64,000 nt of DNA from Methylophaga marina (GCF_030296755.1 NZ_AP027741.1:806001-870000), one strand, 5' to 3'. Numbered from the stretch's first letter, positions 28,397 to 38,987 are shown. Program-made: numbers and translations. Notes: generated by a model from the sequence alone, not told the origin.

Positions 28397-29479
28397 TCAG
28401 CACCATTTATTCATAATATCGATCACTTGATAAACATCATCTTCAGAATGAAAGTATGAGATAGGTAAACTTAGCGTTGTTTGATGGATTTTGTCACTTA
28501 TTGGATAGTTCCCATGCAGAACATTCTTCATCGCTTTTTGTTTAATAGGAGGAACAGGATAATGAACTTCAGTTTTGATGTTGTTCTTCAATAGATATTC
28601 TTTTAACTCATCACGCCGATCAGTTCTAACATTAAAAATGTGATAAACATCGAAATAATCTTCATCAACAACAGGTTTGATGAACTTGTCATTTAGGTGT
28701 TCCAAATAAAGTTTTGCTAAAGAACGTTTATGATTGTTGATATCGTCCAAGACATTTAATTTTATAGACAGAAATGCTGCTTGAATTTCATCTAGCCTGG
28801 AGTTATAGCCAATAATATCGTTGTAGTACTTTTTCTGACTACCATAATTTCTCAGGGCTTGAATACGTTCTTGATAGTCTTTGTCGGAACATGTGATAGC
28901 ACCGGCATCACCTAATGCACCAAGATTTTTAGTCGGATAAAAACTAAAGCAACCAACCCCAAAACTTCCAACTTTTTGGGCTTTATAAGTTGCCCCATGC
29001 GCCTGCGCACAGTCTTCAATGATTTTTAAATCATATTTTGTTGATAAAGCAGATATTGAATCCATATCACAGGCTTTACCATATAAATGCACGACAAGTA
29101 TTGCTCTGGTTTTATCAGTAATATTTTCTTCTATTTTAGCCGGGTCGATATTATAGGTATTAATATCTGGTTCAACTAAAACAGGTTTAAACCCATTACG
29201 AACAATAGAAAGAATCGTCGCAATATATGTATTTGAAGGAACAATAATCTCACTGCCTTCAGGGAAGTTAAAGGCATCAATAGCAAGAATAAGTGCGTCT
29301 AAACCTGATGCTAGACCAACACAGTATTCAGAACGACAATAGTCGGCAAATGCATCTTCGAATAAAGAGACATTTTCACCTAATATGTACCAGCCACTAT
29401 CGAGAAAATTCTGAAAACTTTCTTTGTAATCTCCAAATAATTTCTCATTCACCTTTCTTAAATTTTCATATTCGATCAT
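28397..29479 (-). CDS. fdtB: PLP-dependent sugar 3-aminotransferase (FdtB/QdtB-like)
   Basis: 360 residues of the DegT/DnrJ/EryC1 family. The PLP lysine is K184 in [14 protein letters not shown], and the PLP aspartate region is [11 protein letters not shown] (153-163). Next to an FdtA-like isomerase it most likely transfers an amino group to C3 of dTDP-3-keto-6-deoxyhexose, yielding dTDP-Fuc3N or dTDP-Qui3N. The start and the fdtA stop share one base. The pathway starts from the RmlA/RmlB product encoded at 46-48 kb. Confidence 0.87.
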   Translation of the reverse strand: MIEYENLRKVNEKLFGDYKESFQNFLDSGWYILGENVSLFEDAFADYCRSEYCVGLASGLDALILAIDAFNFPEGSEIIVPSNTYIATILSIVRNGFKPVLVEPDINTYNIDPAKIEENITDKTRAILVVHLYGKACDMDSISALSTKYDLKIIEDCAQAHGATYKAQKVGSFGVGCFSFYPTKNLGALGDAGAITCSDKDYQERIQALRNYGSQKKYYNDIIGYNSRLDEIQAAFLSIKLNVLDDINNHKRSLAKLYLEHLNDKFIKPVVDEDYFDVYHIFNVRTDRRDELKEYLLKNNIKTEVHYPVPPIKQKAMKNVLHGNYPISDKIHQTTLSLPISYFHSEDDVYQVIDIMNKWC

Positions 29480-29838
29480 TAATATGGCTCATCAATATAG
29501 TCATTCACATCGTAATACTCTGAGGCGAATACTAATAATGTGGAACCTGGAGTAAAGTTATCCATCGTGTGCCAATCCTCAGGTTCAACAATCAAACACT
29601 TATCAGATTCATCTAAAATGAACGTTTGTTCTTCTATGCCATTATTAATATATATTTCACAACTTCCGCCAAGTGAAACTAAAGCCTGGACCGTCTTGTG
29701 ATGTCGATGTCCACCTCTTTTCCCTCTGACATCATAAACATAATAAAACCGTTTAATTTCGAAAGGAAGCACCTTTTCTATGATTGTCAGTTTGCCTCTT
29801 TCATCACCAAACGTTGGTAAATCAATCAAATATGCCAT
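29479..29838 (-). CDS. fdtA: dTDP-4-keto-6-deoxyglucose 3,4-ketoisomerase (FdtA/QdtA-like cupin)
   Basis: 119-residue single cupin domain. The active-site stretch [13 protein letters not shown] (42-54) carries the histidine pair characteristic of the FdtA/WxcM-C family. It moves the keto group from C4 to C3 of the RmlB product before amination by the neighbouring FdtB. Whether C4 ends up galacto (Fuc3N) or gluco (Qui3N) cannot be decided by eye. It starts one base before the GT8-like gene ends. Confidence 0.87.
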   Translation of the reverse strand: MAYLIDLPTFGDERGKLTIIEKVLPFEIKRFYYVYDVRGKRGGHRHHKTVQALVSLGGSCEIYINNGIEEQTFILDESDKCLIVEPEDWHTMDNFTPGSTLLVFASEYYDVNDYIDEPY

Positions 29839-29839
29839 T

Positions 29840-30790
29840 CTATTCCTTTGTTATAAAATCGGTATCATAGACGTTATATATTCTCTTCATTTTTCTTTTT
29901 AGAACTCTAATCGGATCTTTCCAATGAAAAGGTTTCTTTCCTGAAATACCACTATAACAACTAGAGCTATCAAGAGACTGAATCATCTGGCTTATTTGCT
30001 GTAAGTGAATCACATAGGGTTTATAGAGAAGAGATATATTTTTTTTATTTAAAAAATAAAGACCTAATTCGACTTTGTCTTTAGTAATAAATTTGAAGTT
30101 ATGGAAATGGTAAAAAATTAATTCAAATCGAGAGCTAGATAAGTCGTATTGCTGAACATTCCAAGGAGCTACTCCCCCACCTAAATGCTGGAGTACATGC
30201 ACCCCCTCAAACCGGTCAGTCCAATCATCTAAATATTTTTGATCTCCAAACTTACCATCTTCAAAATGAGCAAAACACCAATCAATACATGCCTCACGCC
30301 ACCAATTCAATGCTTTCATACCATCAAAAGTATTTTTGAAAGTCATAAACTGTACACAATATATGCCACTGGTGCTGCTTTGATCATACGCAGGAGTATA
30401 ACGATGTTCTGTGAGCAAAATAGACTTATCGCCCATTTCTTCAATTAAGATTGCTGGGTCGCCAAAAAAATACAAATCGGCATCGAGGTAGGTGCATTCA
30501 TCCAGCTTAAACGTTTCAATACAATATTTAATTGTCGAAGGTGTGCATGTCCAGCAATATTCTCCTGCTCCACGTGTATGCTTAATAGATAAAAGCTTCT
30601 CATCTTCGAACTGTTCGAGAGAGATGACAGTGACAAATTCGAGATTAAGTTTTGTTAGCAGCTTATAAGCTTTATCATCGAATGCGAAAATATATAGGTG
30701 AAAAGCTGTCGTTTGTAGCTTTAAGGATTCATACATCGCTAAGCCACGGCTTAAATAATTACTATCAAATAGAGTGCAGTAGTGATTCAT
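29840..30790 (-). CDS. GT8-like nucleotide-diphospho-sugar transferase
   Basis: 316 residues. NHYCTLFDSNYLSRGLAMYESL at the N-terminus and the metal-binding TYLDADLYFFGDP near residue 105 fit a GT-A enzyme of the GT8-like type. The stretch GKFGDQKYLDDW near 180 and LGGGVAPWNVQQYDL near 205 form a block I recognise from a group of uncharacterised polysaccharide-cluster transferases. Donor and acceptor are unknown. The C-terminal 60 residues are basic and may contact the membrane. Confidence 0.78.
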   Translation of the reverse strand: MNHYCTLFDSNYLSRGLAMYESLKLQTTAFHLYIFAFDDKAYKLLTKLNLEFVTVISLEQFEDEKLLSIKHTRGAGEYCWTCTPSTIKYCIETFKLDECTYLDADLYFFGDPAILIEEMGDKSILLTEHRYTPAYDQSSTSGIYCVQFMTFKNTFDGMKALNWWREACIDWCFAHFEDGKFGDQKYLDDWTDRFEGVHVLQHLGGGVAPWNVQQYDLSSSRFELIFYHFHNFKFITKDKVELGLYFLNKKNISLLYKPYVIHLQQISQMIQSLDSSSCYSGISGKKPFHWKDPIRVLKRKMKRIYNVYDTDFITKE

Positions 30791-30810
30791 TTCTTTAGCC
30801 AGTAATATTC

Positions 30811-31614
30811 TTAAGCAATGTGCTTTTTAAAAAGCATACCAATGAAACTAGCACCATCTACATCTCCTTCCAGCCCCTTAAAACTCTCAACGAGATAGTA
30901 GTTTCTGGATGACATGTACTCAATAAATTTACCATGACTAAAAAACCAGCAAGGATAACTAGCACTATATATCCAGGGAGGAACTATCTGAACTTTTATT
31001 TGATCGGTGTCTTCATATATAAATGGCATACGATCAATTGCTACAAACTCAATGTCAGAGGCTAATATCTTGTCAAGAAGCTTATAGGGCTCATCAATAT
31101 ACTGAAGAACACTGGAGAACAACAGAACATTAGGTTGCTGAAATGCCATACATTCCTCAATATTGGAAAAAAACTTAAGATGCTCATCCTCAAAAAGTTC
31201 TTTACCTACCGTTATAAAACCAGCTTGTTCAACTACAGACCAAGAGACATTCTCAATCAGACTCAAAAACTTTTTATATTGGAAGTAAGTACTGCCTAAA
31301 CTACCTCCAAAATCAAGTACTCTTAACTCAGCATGATTGAAACCAGACACTAAAAGACTGCTTAATAAAGGCCATGAATACTGAATCTCGTCAAAAAGCA
31401 CACTATCTCTCTCAAAAACCGCATCACCGTTCTTAACTTTTAATAAAGAGTTTTTGACTTTTTCAAGAACGACTGATGAGTCATATCCAGTAGAATCTGC
31501 TTGTGCACTTTCCCAGGAAGTATAATTCCCCACCCAGCCATACTCTCTTGTTCGAAAACGTTTTATTACGTTTAACAATATTGGTGGAATGAAAGACTTT
31601 ATTAACTGATTCAT
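30811..31614 (-). CDS. Putative methyltransferase, TIGR04325 (LIC12133) family
   Basis: 267 residues. The N-terminal YGWVGNYTSWESAQADSTGYD and ERDSVLFDEIQYSWPLL are hallmarks of this family. The SAM-binding motif is LDFGGSLGSTYFQ (about 102-114), with VVEQAGF at the next strand end. Members sit in LPS and capsule clusters of Leptospira and others, and their substrates are unknown. It overlaps the preceding glycosyltransferase stop (ATGA). It is one of four methyltransferase-like genes in this cluster. Confidence 0.78.
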   Translation of the reverse strand: MNQLIKSFIPPILLNVIKRFRTREYGWVGNYTSWESAQADSTGYDSSVVLEKVKNSLLKVKNGDAVFERDSVLFDEIQYSWPLLSSLLVSGFNHAELRVLDFGGSLGSTYFQYKKFLSLIENVSWSVVEQAGFITVGKELFEDEHLKFFSNIEECMAFQQPNVLLFSSVLQYIDEPYKLLDKILASDIEFVAIDRMPFIYEDTDQIKVQIVPPWIYSASYPCWFFSHGKFIEYMSSRNYYLVESFKGLEGDVDGASFIGMLFKKHIA

Positions 31615-32506
31615 TTAAAAACTCTGATAATCTTATTGTAGATACGGTAAAAAATATTTCTCTTCATTGATAAAAAGAATTCCTCTATCCGTGTCCGACA
31701 ATGAGAGTTTTCAACTACGTTTATTTTTGTTAGTTCAGTAAAACAAGCATTAGGAATAGCTGAAAAGACTTTTGTTTCTTCACTATGTGTGCCACTACCA
31801 TCATTACCGATATTTTCAACAAAGGATTTCCCAGGATATAGAGTTAACATATCTTCAAGAAATGCTGACATGTACCATCTGATAGCCCATGAGTTATTTT
31901 TTCCTATGATTTGATCTTCAAGCATTTTCGTATACTGATAACTACCATTGAAATCAGCCTCGTTTTGCAACCCTCTTGACGTTAACTTTTCCAACAAAAC
32001 TTTTCCATCTGGCTCAAAAATATTCCAGGCTCGTTTCCATGTAGCCCATCCCCAACAATCAGCACCTTTAATAAAAAAGTCTCTGGAAGTCTATCGATTG
32101 GATAGACATATCCATGTATGGAAGCTACATTCTCATCATTTTCATACAAAGATAAACCATCATTCATGTAACTAAGAAAATATGGGCTTGTTACAAGATC
32201 ATCCTCTAGCACAATGACCTTGCCAAATTCATTTACGATTTTTGTGACACCATCAATTATTGAATTTGCAAGACCCAAATTAGCATGACGCTCTATAACG
32301 GTTATCTTTTTAAAACCTTCGATTTCTTTTAGATACTTTCTTACAGCGTTTACCAACTCTCTTTGATTATCATTTTTTGCACCATCAGAATAAATGAAAA
32401 TCTCACTTTGTGAAGCTAGCGTATTTTTCTGTAATGCTTGAACAGTGTGCTTTGTGTGTATAGGGCGGTTGTAAACAAATAATATTATTGGTGCTAACTT
32501 CTTCAT
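31611..32506 (-). CDS. Glycosyltransferase, GT2/GNT-I-like (frame broken by one missing base)
   Basis: The N-terminal part APIILFVYNRPIHTKHTVQAL with the metal motif VIVLEDDLVTSPYFL is in one frame. The C-terminal part (KLTSRGLQNEADFNGSYQYT...) is in another. One base added to the A6 run 32073-32078 gives 298 residues and creates the expected GADCWGWATWKRAW motif across the join. The restored gene overlaps its neighbours at both ends (TAATG upstream, ATGA downstream), which supports the repair. Family members are sugar transferases of surface polysaccharide clusters. Confidence 0.82.
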
Positions 32507-33371
32507 TAATAATTGTCACTTGGCCTTTTAGGTTCTATCAAATGAGCCCAAGATGGTTGAATTGTGGGATGTGATTCGCATTTTGTCTTCCAACCATACC
32601 AATACATGGGAAATATAATTAATTTTTTTCCTTAGAGAAAAAGCTCCCCCACCAAGAAAAACTACTATTTGAGACAATGCCGTAATCACAAAGTCCCATT
32701 ATTGCAAAATCTACTCCCAAACTTTCCCTGGATATATATTTATTTGAGATATAACCATAAACATCTTCTACATAGCCTGGATCATCAGTTAAGAAAACAT
32801 AAAATGGATTAGCTACAGATCTTTCAATTTCTGTCATCGCTTCAAGATAATATTGTTTAGGCAATGCTAAACCTTTTTGACCATTATAAGTTTCATCTAA
32901 ATAATCTCCTCTCCTAATGTGAACAAAAACTTTATTAGATTGAGGAAGGCTATTCAGAATTTTTAACGCTACTAAGTAATATTTATTTTTTATTACAAAG
33001 TCTATTTTGTCTTTTCTTAAAAGAAGTTCGGATTGAAAAAAACCTAGTTTAACAAAAGTAAAAGGAAGAACCCCTTTTGAAAAACTTACCTTGGGTAGTG
33101 GCTTACCAGATATTGTTTGTTGTTCGGCAGAACTAATCATCTTGAGTTTCACAAGCAGAGTTAGAACTCTCGATAACATTTTTCTGAAAAAGAAACTTAA
33201 CAGTCTTGACTCGGGCAGAAAAGAAAAATTTTCATTTTTAAAGTCAAAATGCTCAAAAAATTGGGTCATATTCACGCATATAATCTTTTCATTTGATTTT
33301 GCAATACTATTTAAAAATGCGTATTGGAAAGCTTGATTACCAAGTCGACCATCAGAAATAAAAAAAATCAT
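32506..33371 (-). CDS. GT11 fucosyltransferase (frame broken near the 3' end)
   Basis: Begins DGRLGNQAFQYAF and carries VFVHIRRGDYLDE, the HxRRxDY motif of alpha-1,2-fucosyltransferases, and SNSSFSWWGSFFS. As read, it ends at residue 250. One base added to the T7 run 32623-32629 extends it to 288 residues through LIIFPMYWYGW, a normal C-terminus, ending exactly at the start of the next gene. GDP-fucose for it comes from gmd and fcl at 36.9-39.0 kb. Confidence 0.87.
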
Positions 33372-34160
33372 CTTAAAATATTTTTCGATATAGCTACGTA
33401 ATTTGAGTACTCAAAATGCTCCATATATGGTCTATATTCTCTTAGTTCTATCCCATTACGCATTATCTTAGCTATAAGAAAATTTCTGGACTCAAGGTAA
33501 GCATATATATCCATCAGACTAATACAAGAATCTAAATTCGCACCACCATATTCAAACTGTATGTAATCAATATATCGACCATCAATATAATCCCCTCCCC
33601 CTCAAGAGCTCTTAATTCATGACCTTCAATATCTATTTTAATAAAATCAATATGCGCAATATCATGCTCATTTATGTAATTATCTAAACGCCTTAGTTGT
33701 ATTTCTTCTTTCAGATCTAATTGCAAGTTATAGTGAGTTAAATTTCTTTGATAAATTGAAGCCATACCGCTTTGCTCTTGATCGTAAAAGATCACACTTT
33801 CACTATTGACGTCAGATACCCCAAAATTATTCAGTTTCAGATTATTGTTATTCTTTCTAAATCTTTTTTCTAACGTAGTAAAACAGCTCTTAGTAGGCTC
33901 GAAAAGATGTAGCTCTATATCAACCCTTTTTTTCTGGCAAGCTCTAATGCAAGTGCAGAGTAATCTCCAACATTAGCTCCGATGTCAAATATAACTTTCT
34001 TTGGCTCTGTTTTTGAAAAATGTTCTAATAAATCCATTAGAAACTTTTCTTCGCCGTTTTTATAAAAATCAGCACAGCCATTATTTTCAATAAAATTAAA
34101 AATCCTCAGTGACGCTGCTCTAATTTTTCTTCTAACAAATCCTGTATTAACAATCATCAT
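33368..34160 (-). CDS. FkbM-family methyltransferase (two frame breaks)
   Basis: Visible only as fragments. VIFDIGANVGDYSALALEL (SAM motif) is followed by a break at the T7/C3 run 33924-33933. The second frame holds IDFIKIDIEGHELRALEG, the FkbM core. A further break at the C runs 33592-33601 leads into IDYIQFEYGGANLDSC. Adding one base at each site gives 264 residues, with the stop overlapping the fucosyltransferase start (ATGA). FkbM enzymes O-methylate hydroxyls, often on sugars. Confidence 0.82.
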
Positions 34161-34940
34161 ATAATTTTTCTAACATAAATAAACCTGTTCCAAACCCTCT
34201 GGATGGTTCATATTCATCATACATAGCCATTCCGTAATGATATTTTTCATCCAAAACTTTGAAGTTCTGAAATAAACTCAATACGTAGTGTCTCGTAAAT
34301 GCACGATGAGCATTGAAGTAAATTTTATTTTCATTATCAACAGGGACACTAAACAAGATTATCCCCCCGACTTTCAGAACTCTTTTTAATTCCTTTATAG
34401 CATCCTCACTACCAAATGAATTTATTTCATCGCCATATCTACCCAATCCAATATGTTCAATAACACACAGTGAGGAGAGTGTTTCAATTGAGTTATTCTG
34501 AAAGGGCAAGTTCAAAATAGAACCTTTTTTAAAATAAAGATTATTCAACTTTAGTTCTATAGGCCTTATATCAATCATTGTAACTGGTACATACTGGGAG
34601 AGTATAGACATCGTTTTTGCTGAGCTTCCTACATCATAATGATGATCAGGCTTTAATTGAAAGATATGTTTAGCAGCCCAACTATCTTGAAAAAAATAAG
34701 TTGGTTCTAGTGGTGTGTATCCAACGTTATCAGCAAGACAAGGAAACCATTCTATTTTTTTAAACTGTTTATTTTTTTCTGTTGACTTAACAAGTTGAAA
34801 TCTTGTAGAAACCAGTAATATTGTTTGATTAACAATACTGGTCTAAACCTAAAAAAAGAGAAGGCTCCTCTTATAAAAAAATAAACAGACTTTAATTTCT
34901 CACTTCGTTTTAAATACTCCCTAACCAATTTACATCCCAA
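34147..34940 (-). CDS. DUF268/class I SAM methyltransferase-like protein (frame broken)
   Basis: N-terminal 60 residues in one frame (YLKRSEKLKSVYFFIRGAF), the rest in the next. The break is in one of two T7 runs (34755-34761 or 34772-34778). Restored length is 264 residues with IEWFPCLADNVGYTPLEP, the SAM-type HHYDVGSSAKT, and SSLCVIEHIGLGRYGD. This pattern matches the DUF268 group of methyltransferase-like proteins in polysaccharide clusters. TTG at 34940 is the first possible start, and a TTG at 34928 also fits. Function is not established. Confidence 0.7.
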
Positions 34941-35565
34941 CCTTCTGAAAAAGATATGATAATAAAGTAGATGAGCTCTTTGACTGATGAGTTATCAAAT
35001 CTTGAAGTAGTTTTTTAAATCCTAAACTCACTGTGTGTGGAAAGATGTATATTACGTCTTCAAATACTGCCATCTCCCAATCCCTTGGTAATACATGCAT
35101 AATATCAATAAGAGATGGCCAGTTATTGTAATTATGTGGCTTTGGAGGTGGTGAAAGAAAGCATCTAGCATCATCTACTAAAATAACATGATTTTTTTCA
35201 TAACTAAAAATGATTTCTAACTCGGATATAAGTGGGCATTCGTCATTTTCACCGTATGTTTCTCCACCACTCCAATGAGCATCAAGCCAAAACAAAATAT
35301 TGTCATTTTCTTTTAGAATATGATGTAAATGTTCTCTAGTGTCACCTTTGAGCATAGTTATATTTTCAATACTACTAAGTTTTTCTTTAGCCTGTTCATA
35401 CATAGCATCAGACTTTTCAATCGTAATAACTTTATTAAAAGTGTGGCTCATCTTTTGAGCTGTACCGCCACGATAAGTACCACCTTCTACAAAGACATTT
35501 AGATTGAGAGCTGATTTTAAATATTCTGTCTCTCGATCAGGTATTCCAAAATTTACCAAGCCCAC
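34930..35565 (-). CDS. Uncharacterised Rossmann methyltransferase-like protein
   Basis: 211 residues, no close named family that I recognise. NVFVEGGTYRGGTAQKM (23-39) looks like a SAM-binding glycine motif, KVITIEKSDAMY supplies the following acidic strand end, and ILFWLDAHWSGGETYG (about 89-104) contains a distinctive WLDAHWSGG block. ILVDDARCF follows. It lacks membrane segments. It directly follows wzx-1 and precedes the DUF268 gene, so it belongs to the run of methyltransferase-like genes. A role in sugar modification is inference. Confidence 0.65.
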   Translation of the reverse strand: MGLVNFGIPDRETEYLKSALNLNVFVEGGTYRGGTAQKMSHTFNKVITIEKSDAMYEQAKEKLSSIENITMLKGDTREHLHHILKENDNILFWLDAHWSGGETYGENDECPLISELEIIFSYEKNHVILVDDARCFLSPPPKPHNYNNWPSLIDIMHVLPRDWEMAVFEDVIYIFPHTVSLGFKKLLQDLITHQSKSSSTLLSYLFQKVGM

Positions 35566-35567
35566 AT

Positions 35568-36887
35568 TTAACTCCTAACATTAATTTTATAGAAAGTGAA
35601 AATACTTTTAATTTGCAAAACAACATTTCGTCTTGTTTTTGAATATATATAATCTAATAAATAAATTGTTATAAAAAAAGAAATAATAGTTGCGATTACT
35701 GCTCCTATCGCTTGATATTTCATAATTAGAAAATAATTTAATGTAATATTAACAACTGTTCCGGTAATCATCGTAAGTAAAGAAAACTTAAATAAGTTCT
35801 CTGCAGTGATGAAAGCACCTCTGGCCACCCCCATATTCGCAAAAAAGAGTCTAATGGCCATTAGAGCAAGTAATATTCCAGCTGGCCGATAAGCCTCCCC
35901 AAAGAGAAATACAACTAAAAATTCAGAAAACAGATATATAGGAACAGCTGTAATGATAAAAAGAATAAAATTTAACCGATAAAAATTTAAAAGACGGTGT
36001 GTATATAAATCGACTGAATATGCTTTTGCATTTTGAATAGATGGATAGAGCGTATCTTTTAAAATAATAGGTATAAATGCAAATAACTCAATAAGCCTCA
36101 TTGCAACTGAATAATAGCCTACCTCCGTATTCCCTACCATCTGTTTAATCATCACTTGATCTATCCTCGCTTGAATAGTTAAAACTATTCCGCTAAGTAT
36201 CATTGGCCAAGAATATTTTAGGAGTGATTTTGCTACTTGAAAATCAAAAGACCAAGACTGTAGGCTAAGCTTCAACCTTTTCTGGTAAAAAAATAATAAC
36301 CCTATTGAAACAACAACTGCATCAAAGACAACCAGCGCTGCAAAAGCTATTAATGGGAATTGATAAATTATGAAAATAACTTTTGCTATGCTAGAGAAGA
36401 ATAAGCTGATGCTATTTGCATAGGCTACATATTTTGACATTACTGTAGATTGACAGAAATAATCAATCACATTCACACTTTGAAATAAAGTTGAAGAAAA
36501 AATAATAAGTATTAATAAGTTAGTCTCAAAATCATTATCTGAAAATGAAACTGTAACGACTAGAATAGGTAAGACTAGAATAGTCGCAACCAACTTCAAA
36601 TAAAAACCCGTACCAAGTATCAAGTCTCTTCTGGAGTCATCTTTAATCAACTCTCTAACAATAATACTATCTAAGCCTAGTGTACTTAATGCAGAAAAGA
36701 TAAAAACAAAGCTTTGTGCATAACTCAATAAACCATATTGTTCAGGACCTAAGTATCTTGCTACCCAAACACCAACTGTGAGTCCGACAAACATCCGTAA
36801 GATTTTCTCTGCCATCAACCAAGAAAAATTCTTCCAATAACGCAGAAAACCTTTATGCAGATGCAAAGATAATATTTTTTTTAACAC
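35568..36887 (-). CDS. wzx: Polysaccharide flippase, Wzx type (first of two)
   Basis: 439 residues, about 12 membrane helices, of the polysaccharide-biosynthesis/MOP superfamily (NFSWLMAEKILRMFVGLTVG, WVARYLGPEQYGLLSYA near 45-60). It resembles RfbX/Wzx transporters of lipid-linked repeat units. It is unrelated in detail to the flippase at 20870-22132 except for the fold, so it does not look like a recent duplication. Very AT-rich. Confidence 0.88.
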   Translation of the reverse strand: MLKKILSLHLHKGFLRYWKNFSWLMAEKILRMFVGLTVGVWVARYLGPEQYGLLSYAQSFVFIFSALSTLGLDSIIVRELIKDDSRRDLILGTGFYLKLVATILVLPILVVTVSFSDNDFETNLLILIIFSSTLFQSVNVIDYFCQSTVMSKYVAYANSISLFFSSIAKVIFIIYQFPLIAFAALVVFDAVVVSIGLLFFYQKRLKLSLQSWSFDFQVAKSLLKYSWPMILSGIVLTIQARIDQVMIKQMVGNTEVGYYSVAMRLIELFAFIPIILKDTLYPSIQNAKAYSVDLYTHRLLNFYRLNFILFIITAVPIYLFSEFLVVFLFGEAYRPAGILLALMAIRLFFANMGVARGAFITAENLFKFSLLTMITGTVVNITLNYFLIMKYQAIGAVIATIISFFITIYLLDYIYSKTRRNVVLQIKSIFTFYKINVRS

Positions 36888-36903
36888 AATTATCTAGATA
36901 CTT

Positions 36904-37865
36904 TTACTGTCTGAGATGTAGATGACCACTTATATACCAGTCGTAAGTTTTCTTTAACCCCACTTTTAAAGATGTTTGATATCTCCACCCCATCATTTCT
37001 AACTTAGAAACGTCCATCAATTTTCTTGGAGTTCCATCTGGTTTAGACGTATCAAACACAATCTCCCCTTGGTATCCTATAACTTCTGCTATTGTTTCAA
37101 CCAATTCACGAATAGTACAGTCGACACCTGTTCCAACATTGATGTGCGAAAGCATGGGTTGAGTTTGTTTCTTATACTCATTGATACCTAAATTCATTAC
37201 AAATACTGATGCTTCAGCCATATCATCAACATGTAAAAATTCACGCATTGGTTTACCACTGCCCCAGGCAATAACTTGCTTGTCGCCATTGGTTTTTGCT
37301 TCATGAAAACGTCGGATCAAGGCAGGGATGACATGGGAGTTTTCTGGATGGAAATTGTCATTTTCTCCATAAAGATTGGTCGGCATCACACTACGGTAGT
37401 CTCGCCCATATTGTCGGTTATAGCTTTCACATAATTTAATACCGGCAATTTTTGCTATTGCATAAGGTTCATTAGTGCTCTCTAAAATTCCAGTGAGCAA
37501 TGCATCTTCTTTCATAGGTTGCTCTGCATTTTTGGGATATATGCATGATGACCCTAAAAACAATAACTTTTGAATATCATTCTGATAAGCAGCATGGATA
37601 ATGTTGGCTTCAATCATCAGATTTTGATAAATAAACTCAGCAGGATATTCATTATTGGCATGAATACCCCCACTTTTGCAGCAGCGAGATAGACTTGGTC
37701 AATCTGATTAGATTGAAAAAAATGATTAACTGCTTGCTGATTCGTTAAATCTAAATCACGACGTTCTGCAGTGATAATGCGATTGCTTTTGTCTTTTTCT
37801 AACTGACGAATGATTGCTGATCCCACCATACCATTGTGACCAGCGACAAAAATATTCAGGCTCAT
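36904..37865 (-). CDS. fcl: GDP-L-fucose synthase (frame broken by one missing base)
   Basis: Epimerises and reduces GDP-4-keto-6-deoxymannose to GDP-L-fucose. The NADP motif is [13 protein letters not shown] (6-18). Reading stops after YLAAAKVG, and the rest ([32 protein letters not shown]) is in the next frame. One base added to the C5 run 37667-37671 gives 320 residues through [14 protein letters not shown]. The catalytic SSC and YAIAKIAG (Y-x3-K) are present. It starts three bases after gmd. Confidence 0.93.
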
Positions 37866-37868
37866 AAT

Positions 37869-38987
37869 TTATTCAACACTCACAGGTACTTCATGGCCAT
37901 GTAATTTCAGTAAGGCATGACGTTTTGCAATATTAAGATCTTCAGCAACCATTTCAGCACACATTTCTTGCACGGTAATTTCTGGTTCCCACCCTAATTC
38001 ATGTTTAGCCTTAGCAGGATCACCCAGTAAAGTTTCCACCTCAGCAGGTCGGAAATAACGTTCATCAACTTCGACAATGACATCACCAATACTCAGAGCA
38101 GGAGCGTTTTCACCCTCGATTGAGACAACAATAGCTTTTTCTGTAGTACCTTCGCCTTCAAACTCTAGCGTGATGCCCAACTCCTGTGCTGACCAGCTAA
38201 TAAATTGTCGAACTGAATATTGCACACCGGTGGCTATAACAAAATCTTCTGGCTTGTCTTGTTGCAACATCATCCATTGCATACGCACATAATCTTTTGC
38301 ATGCCCCCAGTCACGCAATGCATCCATATTGCCCATGTATAACTTCTTTTCCAGTCCTTGAGCAATATTCGCTAAACCACGGGTAATTTTACGTGTGACA
38401 AAGGTTTCACCACGGCGGGGAGATTCGTGATTAAACAAAATGCCATTGCAGGCATACATGCCATAAGACTCGCGGTAGTTGACCGTGATCCAGTAAGCAT
38501 AGAGTTTAGCAACAGCATAAGGGGATCGAGGATAGAAAGGTGTTGTTTCTTTCTGGGGAATTTCTTGCACTAAACCATAAAGTTCAGAAGTAGATGCTTG
38601 ATAAAAGCGTGTTTTCTTTTCAAGACCTAACAATCGAATAGCCTCTAAAAGTCTAAGCGTACCCATCGCATCAACATCAGCTGTGTATTCAGGTGACTCG
38701 AAAGAGACTGCGACGTGAGACTGCGCACCTAGGTTATATACTTCGTCAGGTTTAACTTGTTGTAAAATGCGAGTCAGGTTGGATGAGTCCGTTAAATCGC
38801 CGTAGTGCAATATAAAGTTTTTATTATCGACATGAGGATCTTGATAGATATGATCGACGCGTTGTGTGTTAAAACTTGACGCACGTCGTTTTATCCCGTG
38901 AACGATATAGCCTTTTTCAAGTAAAAACTCGGCTAAATAAGATCCATCTTGCCCTGTAATGCCAGTGATTAATGCAACTTTACTCAT
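37869..38987 (-). CDS. gmd: GDP-mannose 4,6-dehydratase
   Basis: 372 residues, full length. NADP site [12 protein letters not shown] (9-20) and catalytic T133, E135, Y157 and K161 ([17 protein letters not shown]). It makes GDP-4-keto-6-deoxymannose, used by fcl for GDP-L-fucose. A 462-bp gap precedes it, so a new transcript may start here. No manA/manC/manB gene for GDP-mannose is in the window; those must be elsewhere. Confidence 0.96.
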   Translation of the reverse strand: MSKVALITGITGQDGSYLAEFLLEKGYIVHGIKRRASSFNTQRVDHIYQDPHVDNKNFILHYGDLTDSSNLTRILQQVKPDEVYNLGAQSHVAVSFESPEYTADVDAMGTLRLLEAIRLLGLEKKTRFYQASTSELYGLVQEIPQKETTPFYPRSPYAVAKLYAYWITVNYRESYGMYACNGILFNHESPRRGETFVTRKITRGLANIAQGLEKKLYMGNMDALRDWGHAKDYVRMQWMMLQQDKPEDFVIATGVQYSVRQFISWSAQELGITLEFEGEGTTEKAIVVSIEGENAPALSIGDVIVEVDERYFRPAEVETLLGDPAKAKHELGWEPEITVQEMCAEMVAEDLNIAKRHALLKLHGHEVPVSVE

